NCBI GenBank assembly: GCA_934725305.1
Contig: CAKVBA010000029.1
Coordinates: 1 to 34,597 of the forward strand
Length of the DNA: 34,597 nt
Origin: an uncultured Parabacteroides sp.
Lineage (GTDB): Bacteria > Bacteroidota > Bacteroidia > Bacteroidales > Tannerellaceae
Reading direction: 5' to 3'
The notes under the pieces are model-generated. The model made no database searches, was not told the DNA's origin, and saw only the letters and a list, made by a program, of their open reading frames with translations. Numbering within the stretch: position 1 is the stretch's first letter; every line of letters starts with the position of its first letter. Positions 17,139-24,525 of the stretch are shown here, one piece after another. The translations under genes and the position numbers were made by a program.

Positions 17139-18416
17139 TTATTCGGCACGCATTGCCTCGATAGCATTGATCTTGACGGCCTTCAGCGCCGGGAAATAAC
17201 CGGCCACTATTCCGGCTACGATAATCAGTACGGTAGCAGCCAGTGAAACACCCAGGCTCACGGTCGGATTGTAGAAGATGGTGGTGTTTTCCCCCATATT
17301 CCCACCGGTAGCAGATTGTCCGGCTTGAGCCATCTCCATGCCATAGTTGATCAGCTCCGTCAGCCCGATGCCACAGATCATGCCAAAGTAGCCAAACGCC
17401 GCCGTAACCAGCACCGATTCGGTAATAACCAGTTTCAGAATTGATGAGGGTTTGGCTCCGATAGCCTTACGAATACCAAACTCACGGGTTCGCTCTTTGA
17501 CGGTAATCAGCATGATGTTGCTGACTCCGACCAGTCCGGCCATCAGTGTGCTGATGCCGACAATCCAGATAAAGGCAATGATACCATTCAGTACATTTTT
17601 CATCATCCTGAAGTTGTTGGCCGTATTCCACATGCCAATGGCATTCTTGTCTTCCGGATCGAAGTGGTGCAGCCGGGCCAAGGTGTTTCTGAAGCGTTCT
17701 TCAAAGGCAGCATTGGCCTGTTCACTGACAATGCCGTTGATGGTAAAGGTGAAACCGCCCAAGCCATATCCTTTATTATATAATGTACGCGCAGTCGTGA
17801 AGGGAATATAAGCCGGAGCATTGTTACTCTTGTCGTCATCGTTGCAAACTCCTATCACCTGATACATGATGTTGCCGGCCTTGACATATTGTCCGACCGC
17901 CGGTTGGTCTCTGAACAACACCTCGGCCATACGCGGATTCAGCACGATCACTTTGCGTTGCTCCTTCATGTCGAGCTCATTGATGAAACGGCCATTATCC
18001 TTATTGACATTGACATAGTTGATCAGGGCGTGATCGGGATAAACGCCTTCGAGATTGCCGGTTATGTATTCTTTGTTCACATAAATCGTATCGGTGTGCG
18101 AGATAGTGGCCGAGCAGAGATCTATTTCAGGATGAGCCTGCTTGATAATCTCAAAGTCTGTCTCCTTGAAAGTGATGCTACGGTTGGTCGGTAGTCCTTT
18201 CCACGGCATCGTTGTATAGCCGCCCCAAACCCTCACCTGATTCATCGAGAAGTTGGTGAAGTTTTGCATCACGCCATTGTACAGCCCGTTGCCTGCACCT
18301 AACAGAAAGATCAGCATGAATATTCCCCACGAGACTGAAAAGCCTGTCAGGAAAGTACGCAGCTTGTTCTTCTGTATCGTACTCCATATTTCACGGAAGT
18401 TGTCAAAATCAAACAT
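17139..18416 (-). CDS. MacB-type ABC transporter permease (first)
   Basis: A 425-residue permease starting [21 protein letters not shown], with an N-terminal helix (about 21-42), a periplasmic MacB-like domain, and a C-terminal FtsX domain. The latter carries [28 protein letters not shown], the cytoplasmic coupling helix motif that meets the ATPase. The C-terminus [18 protein letters not shown] is standard for the family. Its start overlaps the 3' end of the ATPase gene by 8 bases, implying translational coupling. MacB-family pumps use ATP for mechanotransmission, expelling substrates from the periplasm through TolC rather than moving them across the inner membrane. Confidence 0.94.
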   Translation of the reverse strand: MFDFDNFREIWSTIQKNKLRTFLTGFSVSWGIFMLIFLLGAGNGLYNGVMQNFTNFSMNQVRVWGGYTTMPWKGLPTNRSITFKETDFEIIKQAHPEIDLCSATISHTDTIYVNKEYITGNLEGVYPDHALINYVNVNKDNGRFINELDMKEQRKVIVLNPRMAEVLFRDQPAVGQYVKAGNIMYQVIGVCNDDDKSNNAPAYIPFTTARTLYNKGYGLGGFTFTINGIVSEQANAAFEERFRNTLARLHHFDPEDKNAIGMWNTANNFRMMKNVLNGIIAFIWIVGISTLMAGLVGVSNIMLITVKERTREFGIRKAIGAKPSSILKLVITESVLVTAAFGYFGMICGIGLTELINYGMEMAQAGQSATGGNMGENTTIFYNPTVSLGVSLAATVLIIVAGIVAGYFPALKAVKINAIEAMRAE

Positions 18417-19092
18417 GTCCCAGTCCTTTCTCTATCTGTTCAATCAATCCATCTTTGATGCGTATGATGCGGTCGGTCACATCGGCCACCGACTGTTCAT
18501 GCGTAACAATTACCATTGTCATTCCTTTCTGGTTGACATGGCGTAGCATCTCCATCACCTCTATGGTTGTCTTGCTGTCCAGTGCGCCTGTCGGTTCGTC
18601 GGCCAGGATAATCTGCGGTTGGGCAATGAGGGCACGGGCAATGGCCACACGCTGCTTCTGTCCACCCGACATCTCGTTCGGCATGTGTTCTGCCCAGTCT
18701 TTCAGTCCCACCATATCCAGATATTCCATTGCCATGGCGTTGCGTTTCCTGCGGTTTAGCCCTTGGTAATAGAGCGGCAGGGCTACATTCTCCATCGCAT
18801 TCTTGAAGGAGATCAGGTTGAACGACTGAAAGATGAAACCGATCATACGGTTGCGCAGTTCGGCTGCCCGGCTTTCGCTCAGATTCTTGATGAGCTGTCC
18901 GTTGAGGCGATAGCTGCCTGTGTCATAGGTGTCTAAGATGCCCAAGATGTTTAGCAAGGTGGATTTTCCCGAGCCGGAAGCTCCCATGATGGAAACCATT
19001 TCTCCCTTTTCAATGTCTAAATTGATTCCTTTCAGAACGTGCAGTGGCGCTCCATTGTAATATGTCTTGTTAATATCTCTCAGCTCAATCAT
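18409..19092 (-). CDS. ABC transporter ATPase (MacB/LolD type)
   Basis: The ATG at 19092 gives [22 protein letters not shown], the normal beginning of this family; the upstream extension is unlikely. The 227-residue protein has Walker [10 protein letters not shown] (38-46), Q-loop Gln89, signature [15 protein letters not shown] (141-155), Walker [14 protein letters not shown] (161-173) and switch His199 (VTHEQ). It powers the two downstream permeases. Unlike E. coli MacB, ATPase and permease are separate polypeptides. It is the first gene of the exporter operon, and no regulator or two-component system is adjacent. Confidence 0.94.
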   Translation of the reverse strand: MIELRDINKTYYNGAPLHVLKGINLDIEKGEMVSIMGASGSGKSTLLNILGILDTYDTGSYRLNGQLIKNLSESRAAELRNRMIGFIFQSFNLISFKNAMENVALPLYYQGLNRRKRNAMAMEYLDMVGLKDWAEHMPNEMSGGQKQRVAIARALIAQPQIILADEPTGALDSKTTIEVMEMLRHVNQKGMTMVIVTHEQSVADVTDRIIRIKDGLIEQIEKGLGHV

Positions 19093-19378
19093 CTCTTTCG
19101 TCTGTTTAATATATGATATTAGACTCAAATTAGCCTAAAAGGTTACATTTGTGGCTAATAGATTTTCATCTGTAGTTACAAATATAGAGACATATTTGGT
19201 TCCTTGTATTACAAGCTATTTAATATTATAAAACCTTAACAGAGTGCTTTTTGTTTTCGGAGAACGGAATCAGCCAGGGTCAGCCAGGGCTGATATATTT
19301 GAATTTTTATTCGTTAAAGAGTGCGTATCTCAGCAATTATTTTATTTTTGCAGAAGTCATTTAAGAAAAAGAGTTTGT
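19093..19378. promoter_or_regulatory. Divergent control region between exporter operon and M64 peptidase operon
   Basis: This 286-nt gap serves both strands. A minus-strand -7 box TATATTTG reads from 19186 to 19179, for the exporter operon. Plus-strand candidates are TATATTTG (19294-19301) and TATTTTTG (19343-19350); the latter lies 28 nt ahead of the peptidase ATG. None has a good TTTG at 19-21 nt. Possible operators are the inverted repeat CTTGT-att-ACAAG (19203-19215) and a perfect 10-bp tandem repeat TCAGCCAGGG (19270-19279, 19280-19289). Confidence 0.45.
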
Positions 19379-21034
19379 ATGAAGATTGTTTATTATGGGT
19401 TTATCTATTGTTTCCTATTGCTGTTGGCTGCCTGTGCCGATGAGGTGGAGCCGGGTTTTAAATTGCAGATAAGAGGAAACAGTGTTACGGTAGCTTCCAA
19501 GAAGGGAGAACAGACTACTATCCGTTTTGAAAGCACCTCAGACTGGAGTGCCAAGTGTTCGGCCGACTGGCTGACTATCGATCCGACATCGGGAACCGGA
19601 GGTTCCGTCTCATTAGTGGTGACAACCAAGAATGAGAATACAACGGATGAACCTCGCACGGCCACTCTGACATTGCAGTCGGGCCGGGTTAGCGAGACTA
19701 TTACCCTGGAGCAACCGGTTGGAGATTATATTAAATTGGAACAAGAAGATTATCTTGTTTCGGCCGATGGCGGAGAACTGACCGTTAAGTTTGCAACCAA
19801 TATGGCTTCAGACGCCTTTAAGGTATATGCCGATGACAGCCATTGGATTTCTAATTCCAAACAGAACACCAAGGCCGGCCAGGAAACCACTTATGCCATT
19901 TATCTGACCGTCCAGCCCAATAAGACGGAGAATGTGCGTACGGCCTATCTTACCTTTGTCCGTGCTACGGACAATCCGACCAAAGATGATAAAATCTGTC
20001 ACGTCTCTATTACACAGCGTGGTACATCCAATATGCAGTCTGTGGATTTCTCTGCTGATAAGCAGGTGCGTCAGCTACAAGTTGCCACTAAGGGAAAAGG
20101 TATTCCTATCGTTTTGATGGGCGATGGCTTTATCGACCAGAAGATTAGCGATGGAACGTATGACCAGGTAATGGACAAGGCTTGTGAGAATATCTTTTCA
20201 GAAGAACCGTTCCGTACGCTTCGCGACTATTTTAATGTCTATGCTGTAACAGCCGTCTCTTTTGACAATGCTTGTGGCAAGTCGTTTGATACCGTTTTTG
20301 ATTGTGAACTGGAGGGCGGAAACAGCTCGTTGATTAAGGGAAATAACGAAGAGGTGGAGAAATATGTGAAATGTGTCAAAGGGATTGATTCCGAACAGGC
20401 TTTGGCCGTTGTGCTGCTCAATAGCTCCTCACATGCAGGAACCACCTATTTCGGATATACAGACAGAGCCGGTTATCCCATCGAATTTGCAATCGCTTAT
20501 TGTCCGATAATCAAAGATCTTAATAGTGAGAATTTCAGACAGGTGCTGGTGCATGAGGCGGTAGGTCACGGTTTCGGTAAGTTGAGTGATGAATACTTCT
20601 ATGAAGGTACGATACCAGCGAGCGAAGTGGATAGGAGAAAAGAGATGCAGAACATCGGATGGATGGTAAATGTCGATTTTACATCCAATCCAGGCGAAGT
20701 TATATGGCGTCAGTTCCTGGCGGACAGCCGGTATGATAAAGAGAAACTGGGCGTGTTCGAAGGAGCTTGTACCTATCGGTATGGAGCTTTCCGGCCGTCG
20801 GAAGACAGTATGATGGGCAGTAATACGGTTGGCTTCAATGCGCCATCACGCAAGGCCATCTATGATCAGACGATGAAGGCAGCCGGAGAATCGTCCAAGA
20901 GTTATGAAGAGTTTGTGACGTTTGACCGCACATTGAATCTGAACGGTGCCGCTTTGCGTTCTACTCCGGGCAGTTTGTTGTTGCGACCTTTTGCTTCTCC
21001 TGTGTTTGTGAACCGTCCGTTGGCTATTCAGTAA
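19379..21034 (+). CDS. BACON-domain M64 (IgA peptidase-like) metallopeptidase lipoprotein
   Basis: The ATG at 19379 yields MKIVYYGFIYCFLLLLAAC, a lipoprotein signal with Cys19. The longer frame from 19244 adds no plausible N-terminus. The protein has 551 residues. Residues about 30-112 form a BACON domain (STSDWSAKCSADWLTIDPTSG, ending ETITLEQ), and about 115-216 form a second BACON-like beta domain. From about 240, GIPIVLMGDGF opens the peptidase M64 domain. Its active site is HEAVGHGFGKLSDEY (392-406), with zinc ligands His392 and His397, catalytic Glu393, and probably Asp404 of the DEY triad. M64 includes the Clostridium ramosum IgA peptidase, but the actual substrate here is unknown. It is probably surface- or periplasm-facing and leads a three-gene operon. 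Confidence 0.9.
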   Translation: MKIVYYGFIYCFLLLLAACADEVEPGFKLQIRGNSVTVASKKGEQTTIRFESTSDWSAKCSADWLTIDPTSGTGGSVSLVVTTKNENTTDEPRTATLTLQSGRVSETITLEQPVGDYIKLEQEDYLVSADGGELTVKFATNMASDAFKVYADDSHWISNSKQNTKAGQETTYAIYLTVQPNKTENVRTAYLTFVRATDNPTKDDKICHVSITQRGTSNMQSVDFSADKQVRQLQVATKGKGIPIVLMGDGFIDQKISDGTYDQVMDKACENIFSEEPFRTLRDYFNVYAVTAVSFDNACGKSFDTVFDCELEGGNSSLIKGNNEEVEKYVKCVKGIDSEQALAVVLLNSSSHAGTTYFGYTDRAGYPIEFAIAYCPIIKDLNSENFRQVLVHEAVGHGFGKLSDEYFYEGTIPASEVDRRKEMQNIGWMVNVDFTSNPGEVIWRQFLADSRYDKEKLGVFEGACTYRYGAFRPSEDSMMGSNTVGFNAPSRKAIYDQTMKAAGESSKSYEEFVTFDRTLNLNGAALRSTPGSLLLRPFASPVFVNRPLAIQ

Positions 21035-21065
21035 GTTCTAATACAAAGGAAAGGAGGAATAACGT

Positions 21066-21806
21066 ATGAGGTTGACCTATATAAATCATAGCTCATTTGC
21101 TATTGAGGCAGATGGATTTGCCATGTTGTTCGATTATTATCGGGACACCGATAAGCAACCGTTGCATGGATTTGTACATGACTATCTGTTGCATCGTGCC
21201 GGTATGCTTTATGTCTTTTCCTCCCATTTTCATCCCGATCATTTCAATAAAGAGATTCTTTCATGGCGTGAACAGAAAGAGGATATCTGTTATCTGTTCT
21301 CGAAAGACATACTGAAACATCGTCGTGCCAAAGCTGATGATGCGCGTTTTCTGAAGAAGGGCGAGGTTTATCAGGATGAGAATCTGTGGGTGAAAGCCTG
21401 TGGATCCACCGATGTAGGCGTCTCTTTCCTGTTGCAGATAAAAGGATTGTATATCTTTCATGCCGGCGATTTGAACAACTGGCATTGGAAAGATGAATCC
21501 ACTCCGCAGGAGGTGGCTTCGGCCGAAGGCAGCTATCTGGGCGAGCTACGCGATATTGTTCATATCGTGGATCATCTGGACGTGGCAATGTTTCCGGTCG
21601 ATCCTCGTATAGGCACAGATTATATGCGAGGAGCCGAGCAGTTTGTCAGCCATATACACACGAAGATGTTTGTGCCGATGCACTTTTGGAGTCGTCCGGC
21701 CGAGGCTGCCTGTTTTGCACCTTATGCCGAATCCAAAGGTTGCCGCTTTGTGCTGTTGGCCAATCCGGGTGAAGGAATTGAGATAGAAGAGTATATACAT
21801 AAATAA
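21066..21806 (+). CDS. Metallo-beta-lactamase-fold hydrolase
   Basis: This 246-residue protein has no signal peptide, so it should be cytoplasmic. The metal site is visible: H54-x-H56-x-D58-H59 (SSHFHPDHF), a later FHAGDLNNWHW carrying the bridging Asp, and a C-terminal MHFW histidine. The N-terminus (YINHSSFAIEADGFAMLFDYY) is typical of UPF0173/UlaG-like members. The reaction is not predictable; the fold covers hydrolases of many esters, lactones and phosphodiesters. It starts 31 nt after the M64 gene and ends 16 nt before the VOC gene, so all three probably share one transcript. Confidence 0.88.
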   Translation: MRLTYINHSSFAIEADGFAMLFDYYRDTDKQPLHGFVHDYLLHRAGMLYVFSSHFHPDHFNKEILSWREQKEDICYLFSKDILKHRRAKADDARFLKKGEVYQDENLWVKACGSTDVGVSFLLQIKGLYIFHAGDLNNWHWKDESTPQEVASAEGSYLGELRDIVHIVDHLDVAMFPVDPRIGTDYMRGAEQFVSHIHTKMFVPMHFWSRPAEAACFAPYAESKGCRFVLLANPGEGIEIEEYIHK

Positions 21807-21822
21807 GAGAAAAGGAATATAT

Positions 21823-22197
21823 ATGGAAATCAAAGGTAGATTTGATCATTTCAACATCAATGTGTTGGATCTGGAAAGAAGTATCGCGTTTTATAATAAG
21901 GCATTAGGACTGAAGGAACATCATCGCAAAGAGGCCGCAGACGGTTCGTTCACGCTGGTTTATCTAACCGATGAACAGACCGGGTTTTTGTTGGAATTGA
22001 CATGGTTGAAAGATCGTACGGAGGCGTATGAATTAGGGGATAATGAAAGTCATCTCTGTTTCCGTGTGGCAGGTGATTATGAGGCTGTGCGTAACTACCA
22101 CAAAGAGATGGGTTGTGTATGTTTTGAAAACACTTCAATGGGACTTTATTTCATCAACGACCCTGATGATTATTGGATTGAGATTTTACCTCTGTAA
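21823..22197 (+). CDS. VOC-superfamily (glyoxalase I-like) protein
   Basis: The 124-residue length equals one vicinal-oxygen-chelate module. It starts FDHFNINVLDLERSIAFYNKALGLKE, the typical beta-alpha-beta opening with a metal-ligand His near residue 8, and ends with GLYFINDPDDYWIEILPL, where the Glu at the usual third-strand position is a likely metal ligand. This resembles lactoylglutathione lyase (glyoxalase I), but small single-module VOC proteins also include isomerases and antibiotic-binding proteins. The association with a metallo-beta-lactamase-fold hydrolase is suggestive of a glyoxalase I/II-like pair, which is inference only. It is the last gene of the operon. Confidence 0.85.
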   Translation: MEIKGRFDHFNINVLDLERSIAFYNKALGLKEHHRKEAADGSFTLVYLTDEQTGFLLELTWLKDRTEAYELGDNESHLCFRVAGDYEAVRNYHKEMGCVCFENTSMGLYFINDPDDYWIEILPL

Positions 22198-22295
22198 AGG
22201 CAAACTGTTGTTTATAAAATCAGTCGGCGGCATGGATTGATAAAGCCGTTGGACGGTCTCTTTGGAGGCTGAAAAGCGGTAGTTTTCCCGGTAAA

Positions 22296-22361
22296 AACGG
22301 AGTGCCTACCCAATCTGAACGGAGTGCCTACCCAATTTCAGAAAAGTACCTACCCGTTTTT
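22296..22361. repeat. Three tandem 22-bp repeats (GTGCCTACCC core)
   Basis: The core GTGCCTACCC starts at 22302 and 22324, and a variant GTACCTACCC at 22346, exactly 22 bp apart each time. Copies one and two share AACGGAGTGCCTACCCAAT; copy three is more diverged. A weak, decayed fourth unit may precede them. Confidence 0.85.
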
Positions 22362-22397
22362 TCAATGCTTAGTGTGTCTTTTTAGACCTGTTGTTTG

Positions 22398-22463
22398 AAC
22401 ACCATTATAACACCATTATAATACTGTTTAAACGCCGTTAAAAAGCTGTTTTTAAAAAGCTCG
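22398..22463. repeat. Degenerate 11-bp tandem repeats
   Basis: Successive 11-mers start at 22398, 22409, 22420, 22431 and 22442. The first two are identical (AACACCATTAT), the third is AATACTGTTTA and the fourth AACGCCGTTAA. Later units decay toward AAAGCTGTTTT. The A-A-x-x-C-x-x-T-T pattern is retained at helical spacing. Confidence 0.7.
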
Positions 22464-22517
22464 CACCCTTTTTGAAAAAAGGGCGGCAGCTTTTTGGAAA
22501 AAGGGCGGCAGCTTTTC
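22455..22517. repeat. Imperfect long hairpin plus two 22-bp repeats (GGGCGGCAGC core)
   Basis: GGGCGGCAGC occurs at 22481 and 22503, 22 bp apart, each preceded by an A-run and followed by a T-run. The first copy also pairs with upstream sequence: AAAAAGCT (22455-22462) with AGCTTTTT (22488-22495), and CCCTTTTT with AAAAAGGG inside. The resulting stem with a T-run could terminate the upstream operon. Confidence 0.7.
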
Positions 22518-22739
22518 TTTTAAGTCCAATTCCAACGAGAATCGCTAAGGGGAAAGACAGGTTGGTTGTATTGTAAAATTTATACACAATCTAATTGACC
22601 GAATTGGATTAAACAGGCGCAAAATAAATTCTGTCAACGAAGATGATTCTTGGTATAAAGGAATGCAGAGGAAATAGATAAATGTCAAGTTTTATGTAAA
22701 ATTCCAAGGGAATTATATGGTTAATTGTTATAATCCCCT

Positions 22740-22747
22740 TATATTTG
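22740..22747 (+). promoter_or_regulatory. -7 box of the glucokinase promoter
   Basis: TATATTTG (TAnnTTTG) lies 45 nt ahead of the ATG. No ideal TTTG is found 19-21 nt upstream. The box overlaps the right arm of the small palindrome TATAA-tcccc-TTATA, so binding of a regulator there could occlude it. Confidence 0.6.
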
Positions 22748-22792
22748 CTTCCCAAATACTGAAATGTCATTATTAATCCTAAATATAAAATC

Positions 22793-23776
22793 ATGGAGAA
22801 GCCTTATGTAGTAGGTATTGATATAGGTGGTACCAATACTGTTTTCGGTGTAGTAGATGCAAGAGGTACAGTCTTGTATAGTGGTTCAATTAAGACAGGT
22901 AAATATGCTGATATAGCTGATTATGTAGCTGCTTTGGGTCAGGGTTTGATGCAGATCATCGAACAGGCTGGCGGTACAGACAAAATCAAGGGTATTGGTG
23001 TAGGTGCTCCTAATGGTAACTACTTTAACGGTTGTATCGAATTCGCACCCAACTTGCCGTGGAAAGGTAAAATTCCTTTGGCACAGTTGATCAGTGAACA
23101 GGTAGGCGGTATACCTGTAGCATTAACAAACGACGCCAATGCTGCTGCCATCGGAGAGATGACCTACGGTGCAGCCCGTGGAATGAAGGACTTTATCGTT
23201 ATCACTTTGGGAACAGGTGTAGGTAGCGGTATCGTTATCAACGGAAATCTTGTTTATGGTCATGATGGTTTTGCCGGAGAACTGGGTCATATGATTGTAC
23301 GTCGTAATGGTCGCTTGTGCGGTTGTGGACGTCAAGGCTGTTTGGAAGCTTATACATCTGCCACAGGTGTGGCTCGTACAGCTCGTGAATTCCTGGATGC
23401 ACGTAAAGACGAGAGTATTTTGCGTGAATTGGATTCTTCAGAAATCACATCAAAAGATGTTTATGATGCAGCGATGAAGAATGATAAGCTGGCTCTTGAA
23501 ATCTTTGAGATGACCGGTTCAATGCTGGGCGAAGCCTTTGCTAACTTTGTGACTTTCTCTAGTCCTGAGGCAATCATCTTGTTTGGTGGTTTGACAAAGG
23601 CTGGTGACCTGATCATGGATCCGTTGAAACGTGCTATGGATGCCAATATGTTGAAGGTGTATGAAGGTAAGACAAAAGTGCTGTTCTCACAATTGAAAGA
23701 AAGTGATGCGGCTGTTTTGGGTGCAAGTGCTTTGGGTTGGGAAGTTAAATACCAAGATCCTACACTTGCAGTTTAA
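22793..23776 (+). CDS. glk: ROK-family glucokinase
   Basis: This 327-residue sugar kinase has the phosphate-binding loop GIDIGGTNTVFGVVD (8-22), catalytic Asp114 in TNDANAAAIGE, and the ROK zinc site H166 with C176-G-C178-x4-C183 (LCGCGRQGCLEAY). The EIxxGHxxV-type motif appears as ELGHMIV. ROK glucokinases phosphorylate glucose with ATP to glucose-6-phosphate in the cytoplasm; related ROK kinases act on mannose, fructose or N-acetylmannosamine, so glucose is the likely but not the only candidate. No helix-turn-helix domain is present, which excludes a ROK repressor. Codon use leans to the highly expressed set, and a hairpin terminator follows. Confidence 0.88.
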   Translation: MEKPYVVGIDIGGTNTVFGVVDARGTVLYSGSIKTGKYADIADYVAALGQGLMQIIEQAGGTDKIKGIGVGAPNGNYFNGCIEFAPNLPWKGKIPLAQLISEQVGGIPVALTNDANAAAIGEMTYGAARGMKDFIVITLGTGVGSGIVINGNLVYGHDGFAGELGHMIVRRNGRLCGCGRQGCLEAYTSATGVARTAREFLDARKDESILRELDSSEITSKDVYDAAMKNDKLALEIFEMTGSMLGEAFANFVTFSSPEAIILFGGLTKAGDLIMDPLKRAMDANMLKVYEGKTKVLFSQLKESDAAVLGASALGWEVKYQDPTLAV

Positions 23777-23801
23777 TAGACCGCTTGAAGATAAGTTTAC
23801 A

Positions 23802-23840
23802 AAGGGGCTGTGTCAAATGATTCTTTTGATGCAGCCCCTT
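23802..23840 (+). terminator. Terminator hairpin after glucokinase gene
   Basis: AAGGGGCTGTGTCAAA (23802-23817) pairs with TTTGATGCAGCCCCTT (23825-23840) with two G-U pairs. The tail AAATATTTTA is AT-rich but not a clean T-run, so termination may be partial and read into the Nudix gene 22 nt downstream. Confidence 0.7.
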
Positions 23841-23861
23841 AAATATTTTAGAATTAGTAAG

Positions 23862-24389
23862 ATGAAACATCCTTTACATCAATTCGTCTATTGCCCCATC
23901 TGTGGAGCCAAGCGCTTTGTCGAGAACAATGAGAAGTCGAAGCGTTGCGAAGTCTGTGGCTTTGTCTATTACTTCAATCCATCGTCGGCTGTTGCCTGTT
24001 TTATTCGCAATACCCAAGGAGAATACCTGCTGGTGCGCAGAGGGAAAGAGCCGGCCAAGGGAACGCTTGATTTGCCGGGAGGCTTTGTCGATCTGTATGA
24101 GACCGGCGAAGAGGCTGCTTGCCGTGAGGTGTTGGAAGAGACCGGCCTTACACTAAAGAGTTGCCACTATCTCTTTTCCATTCCCAATATCTATCCCTAT
24201 TCAGGGTTTGAGGTGCACACGCTGGATATGTTCTATGCTTGCGAAGTGGAATCGTTTGACAAGGCCAAAGCCGCTGATGATGCCTCCGAGATTGTGGTGC
24301 TGAAACCGAAAGAGATAGATCCGGAACAATTTGGCCTGCAATCGATACGCAAGGCGGTGGGCGTATTCGTGAGAAGATTGGGACAATAG
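23862..24389 (+). CDS. Nudix hydrolase with N-terminal zinc ribbon
   Basis: The frame is open upstream through the glk tail and terminator, so the ATG at 23862 (MKHPLHQFVYCPICG) is chosen; it gives 175 residues. A zinc ribbon is formed by C11-x2-C14 and C29-x2-C32. The Nudix box G-x5-E-x7-REUxEExGU is complete (about 74-96: GFVDLYE, then TGEEAACREVLEETGL). This arrangement resembles NudC-like NADH pyrophosphatases and ADP-ribose/nucleotide pyrophosphatases, but the NudC SQPWPFPxS motif is absent, so the substrate is open. It probably depends on its own weak promoter or read-through from glk. Confidence 0.9.
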   Translation: MKHPLHQFVYCPICGAKRFVENNEKSKRCEVCGFVYYFNPSSAVACFIRNTQGEYLLVRRGKEPAKGTLDLPGGFVDLYETGEEAACREVLEETGLTLKSCHYLFSIPNIYPYSGFEVHTLDMFYACEVESFDKAKAADDASEIVVLKPKEIDPEQFGLQSIRKAVGVFVRRLGQ

Positions 24390-24433
24390 CAGCTTTTTTG
24401 CAGGCAAGTTGTCTGCATTTATCACATTATCTC

Positions 24434-24441
24434 TATATTTG
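24434..24441 (+). promoter_or_regulatory. -7 box upstream of the TPR/beta-barrel operon
   Basis: TATATTTG matches TAnnTTTG. TTG at 24409-24411 is 22 nt upstream, slightly long for a -33 element. Transcription would begin near 24448, giving a leader of about 75 nt. Confidence 0.55.
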
Positions 24442-24464
24442 CATTTAGAACAAAAAGGTGTGAC

Positions 24465-24502
24465 TGTCAACTTGGTTCGTATTAGGCAAGTTGAGGTTGA
24501 CA
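24465..24502 (+). promoter_or_regulatory. Overlapping inverted repeats in the TPR-gene leader
   Basis: TGTCAACTTG (24465-24474) can pair with CAAGTTGA (24487-24494) through TCAACTTG, or with GTTGACA (24496-24502) through TGTCAAC. The two pairings use the same left arm and exclude each other. The right side thus contains a near-duplicated GTTGA segment. Confidence 0.45.
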
Positions 24503-24525
24503 TTAGAACTAAAAGCAAGTGAGTG

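Larger units (their letters stand above)
22198..22792. other. 595-bp gene-free region with phased repeats
   Basis: No credible gene lies here. The left part is unique sequence, the middle (22296-22517) consists of the phased repeats listed separately, and the right part (22518-22792) is AT-rich and holds the glucokinase promoter. Palindromes AATTCC-aag-GGAATT (22700-22714) and TATAA-tcccc-TTATA (22729-22743) lie close to the -7 box and could be operators. Confidence 0.7.
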
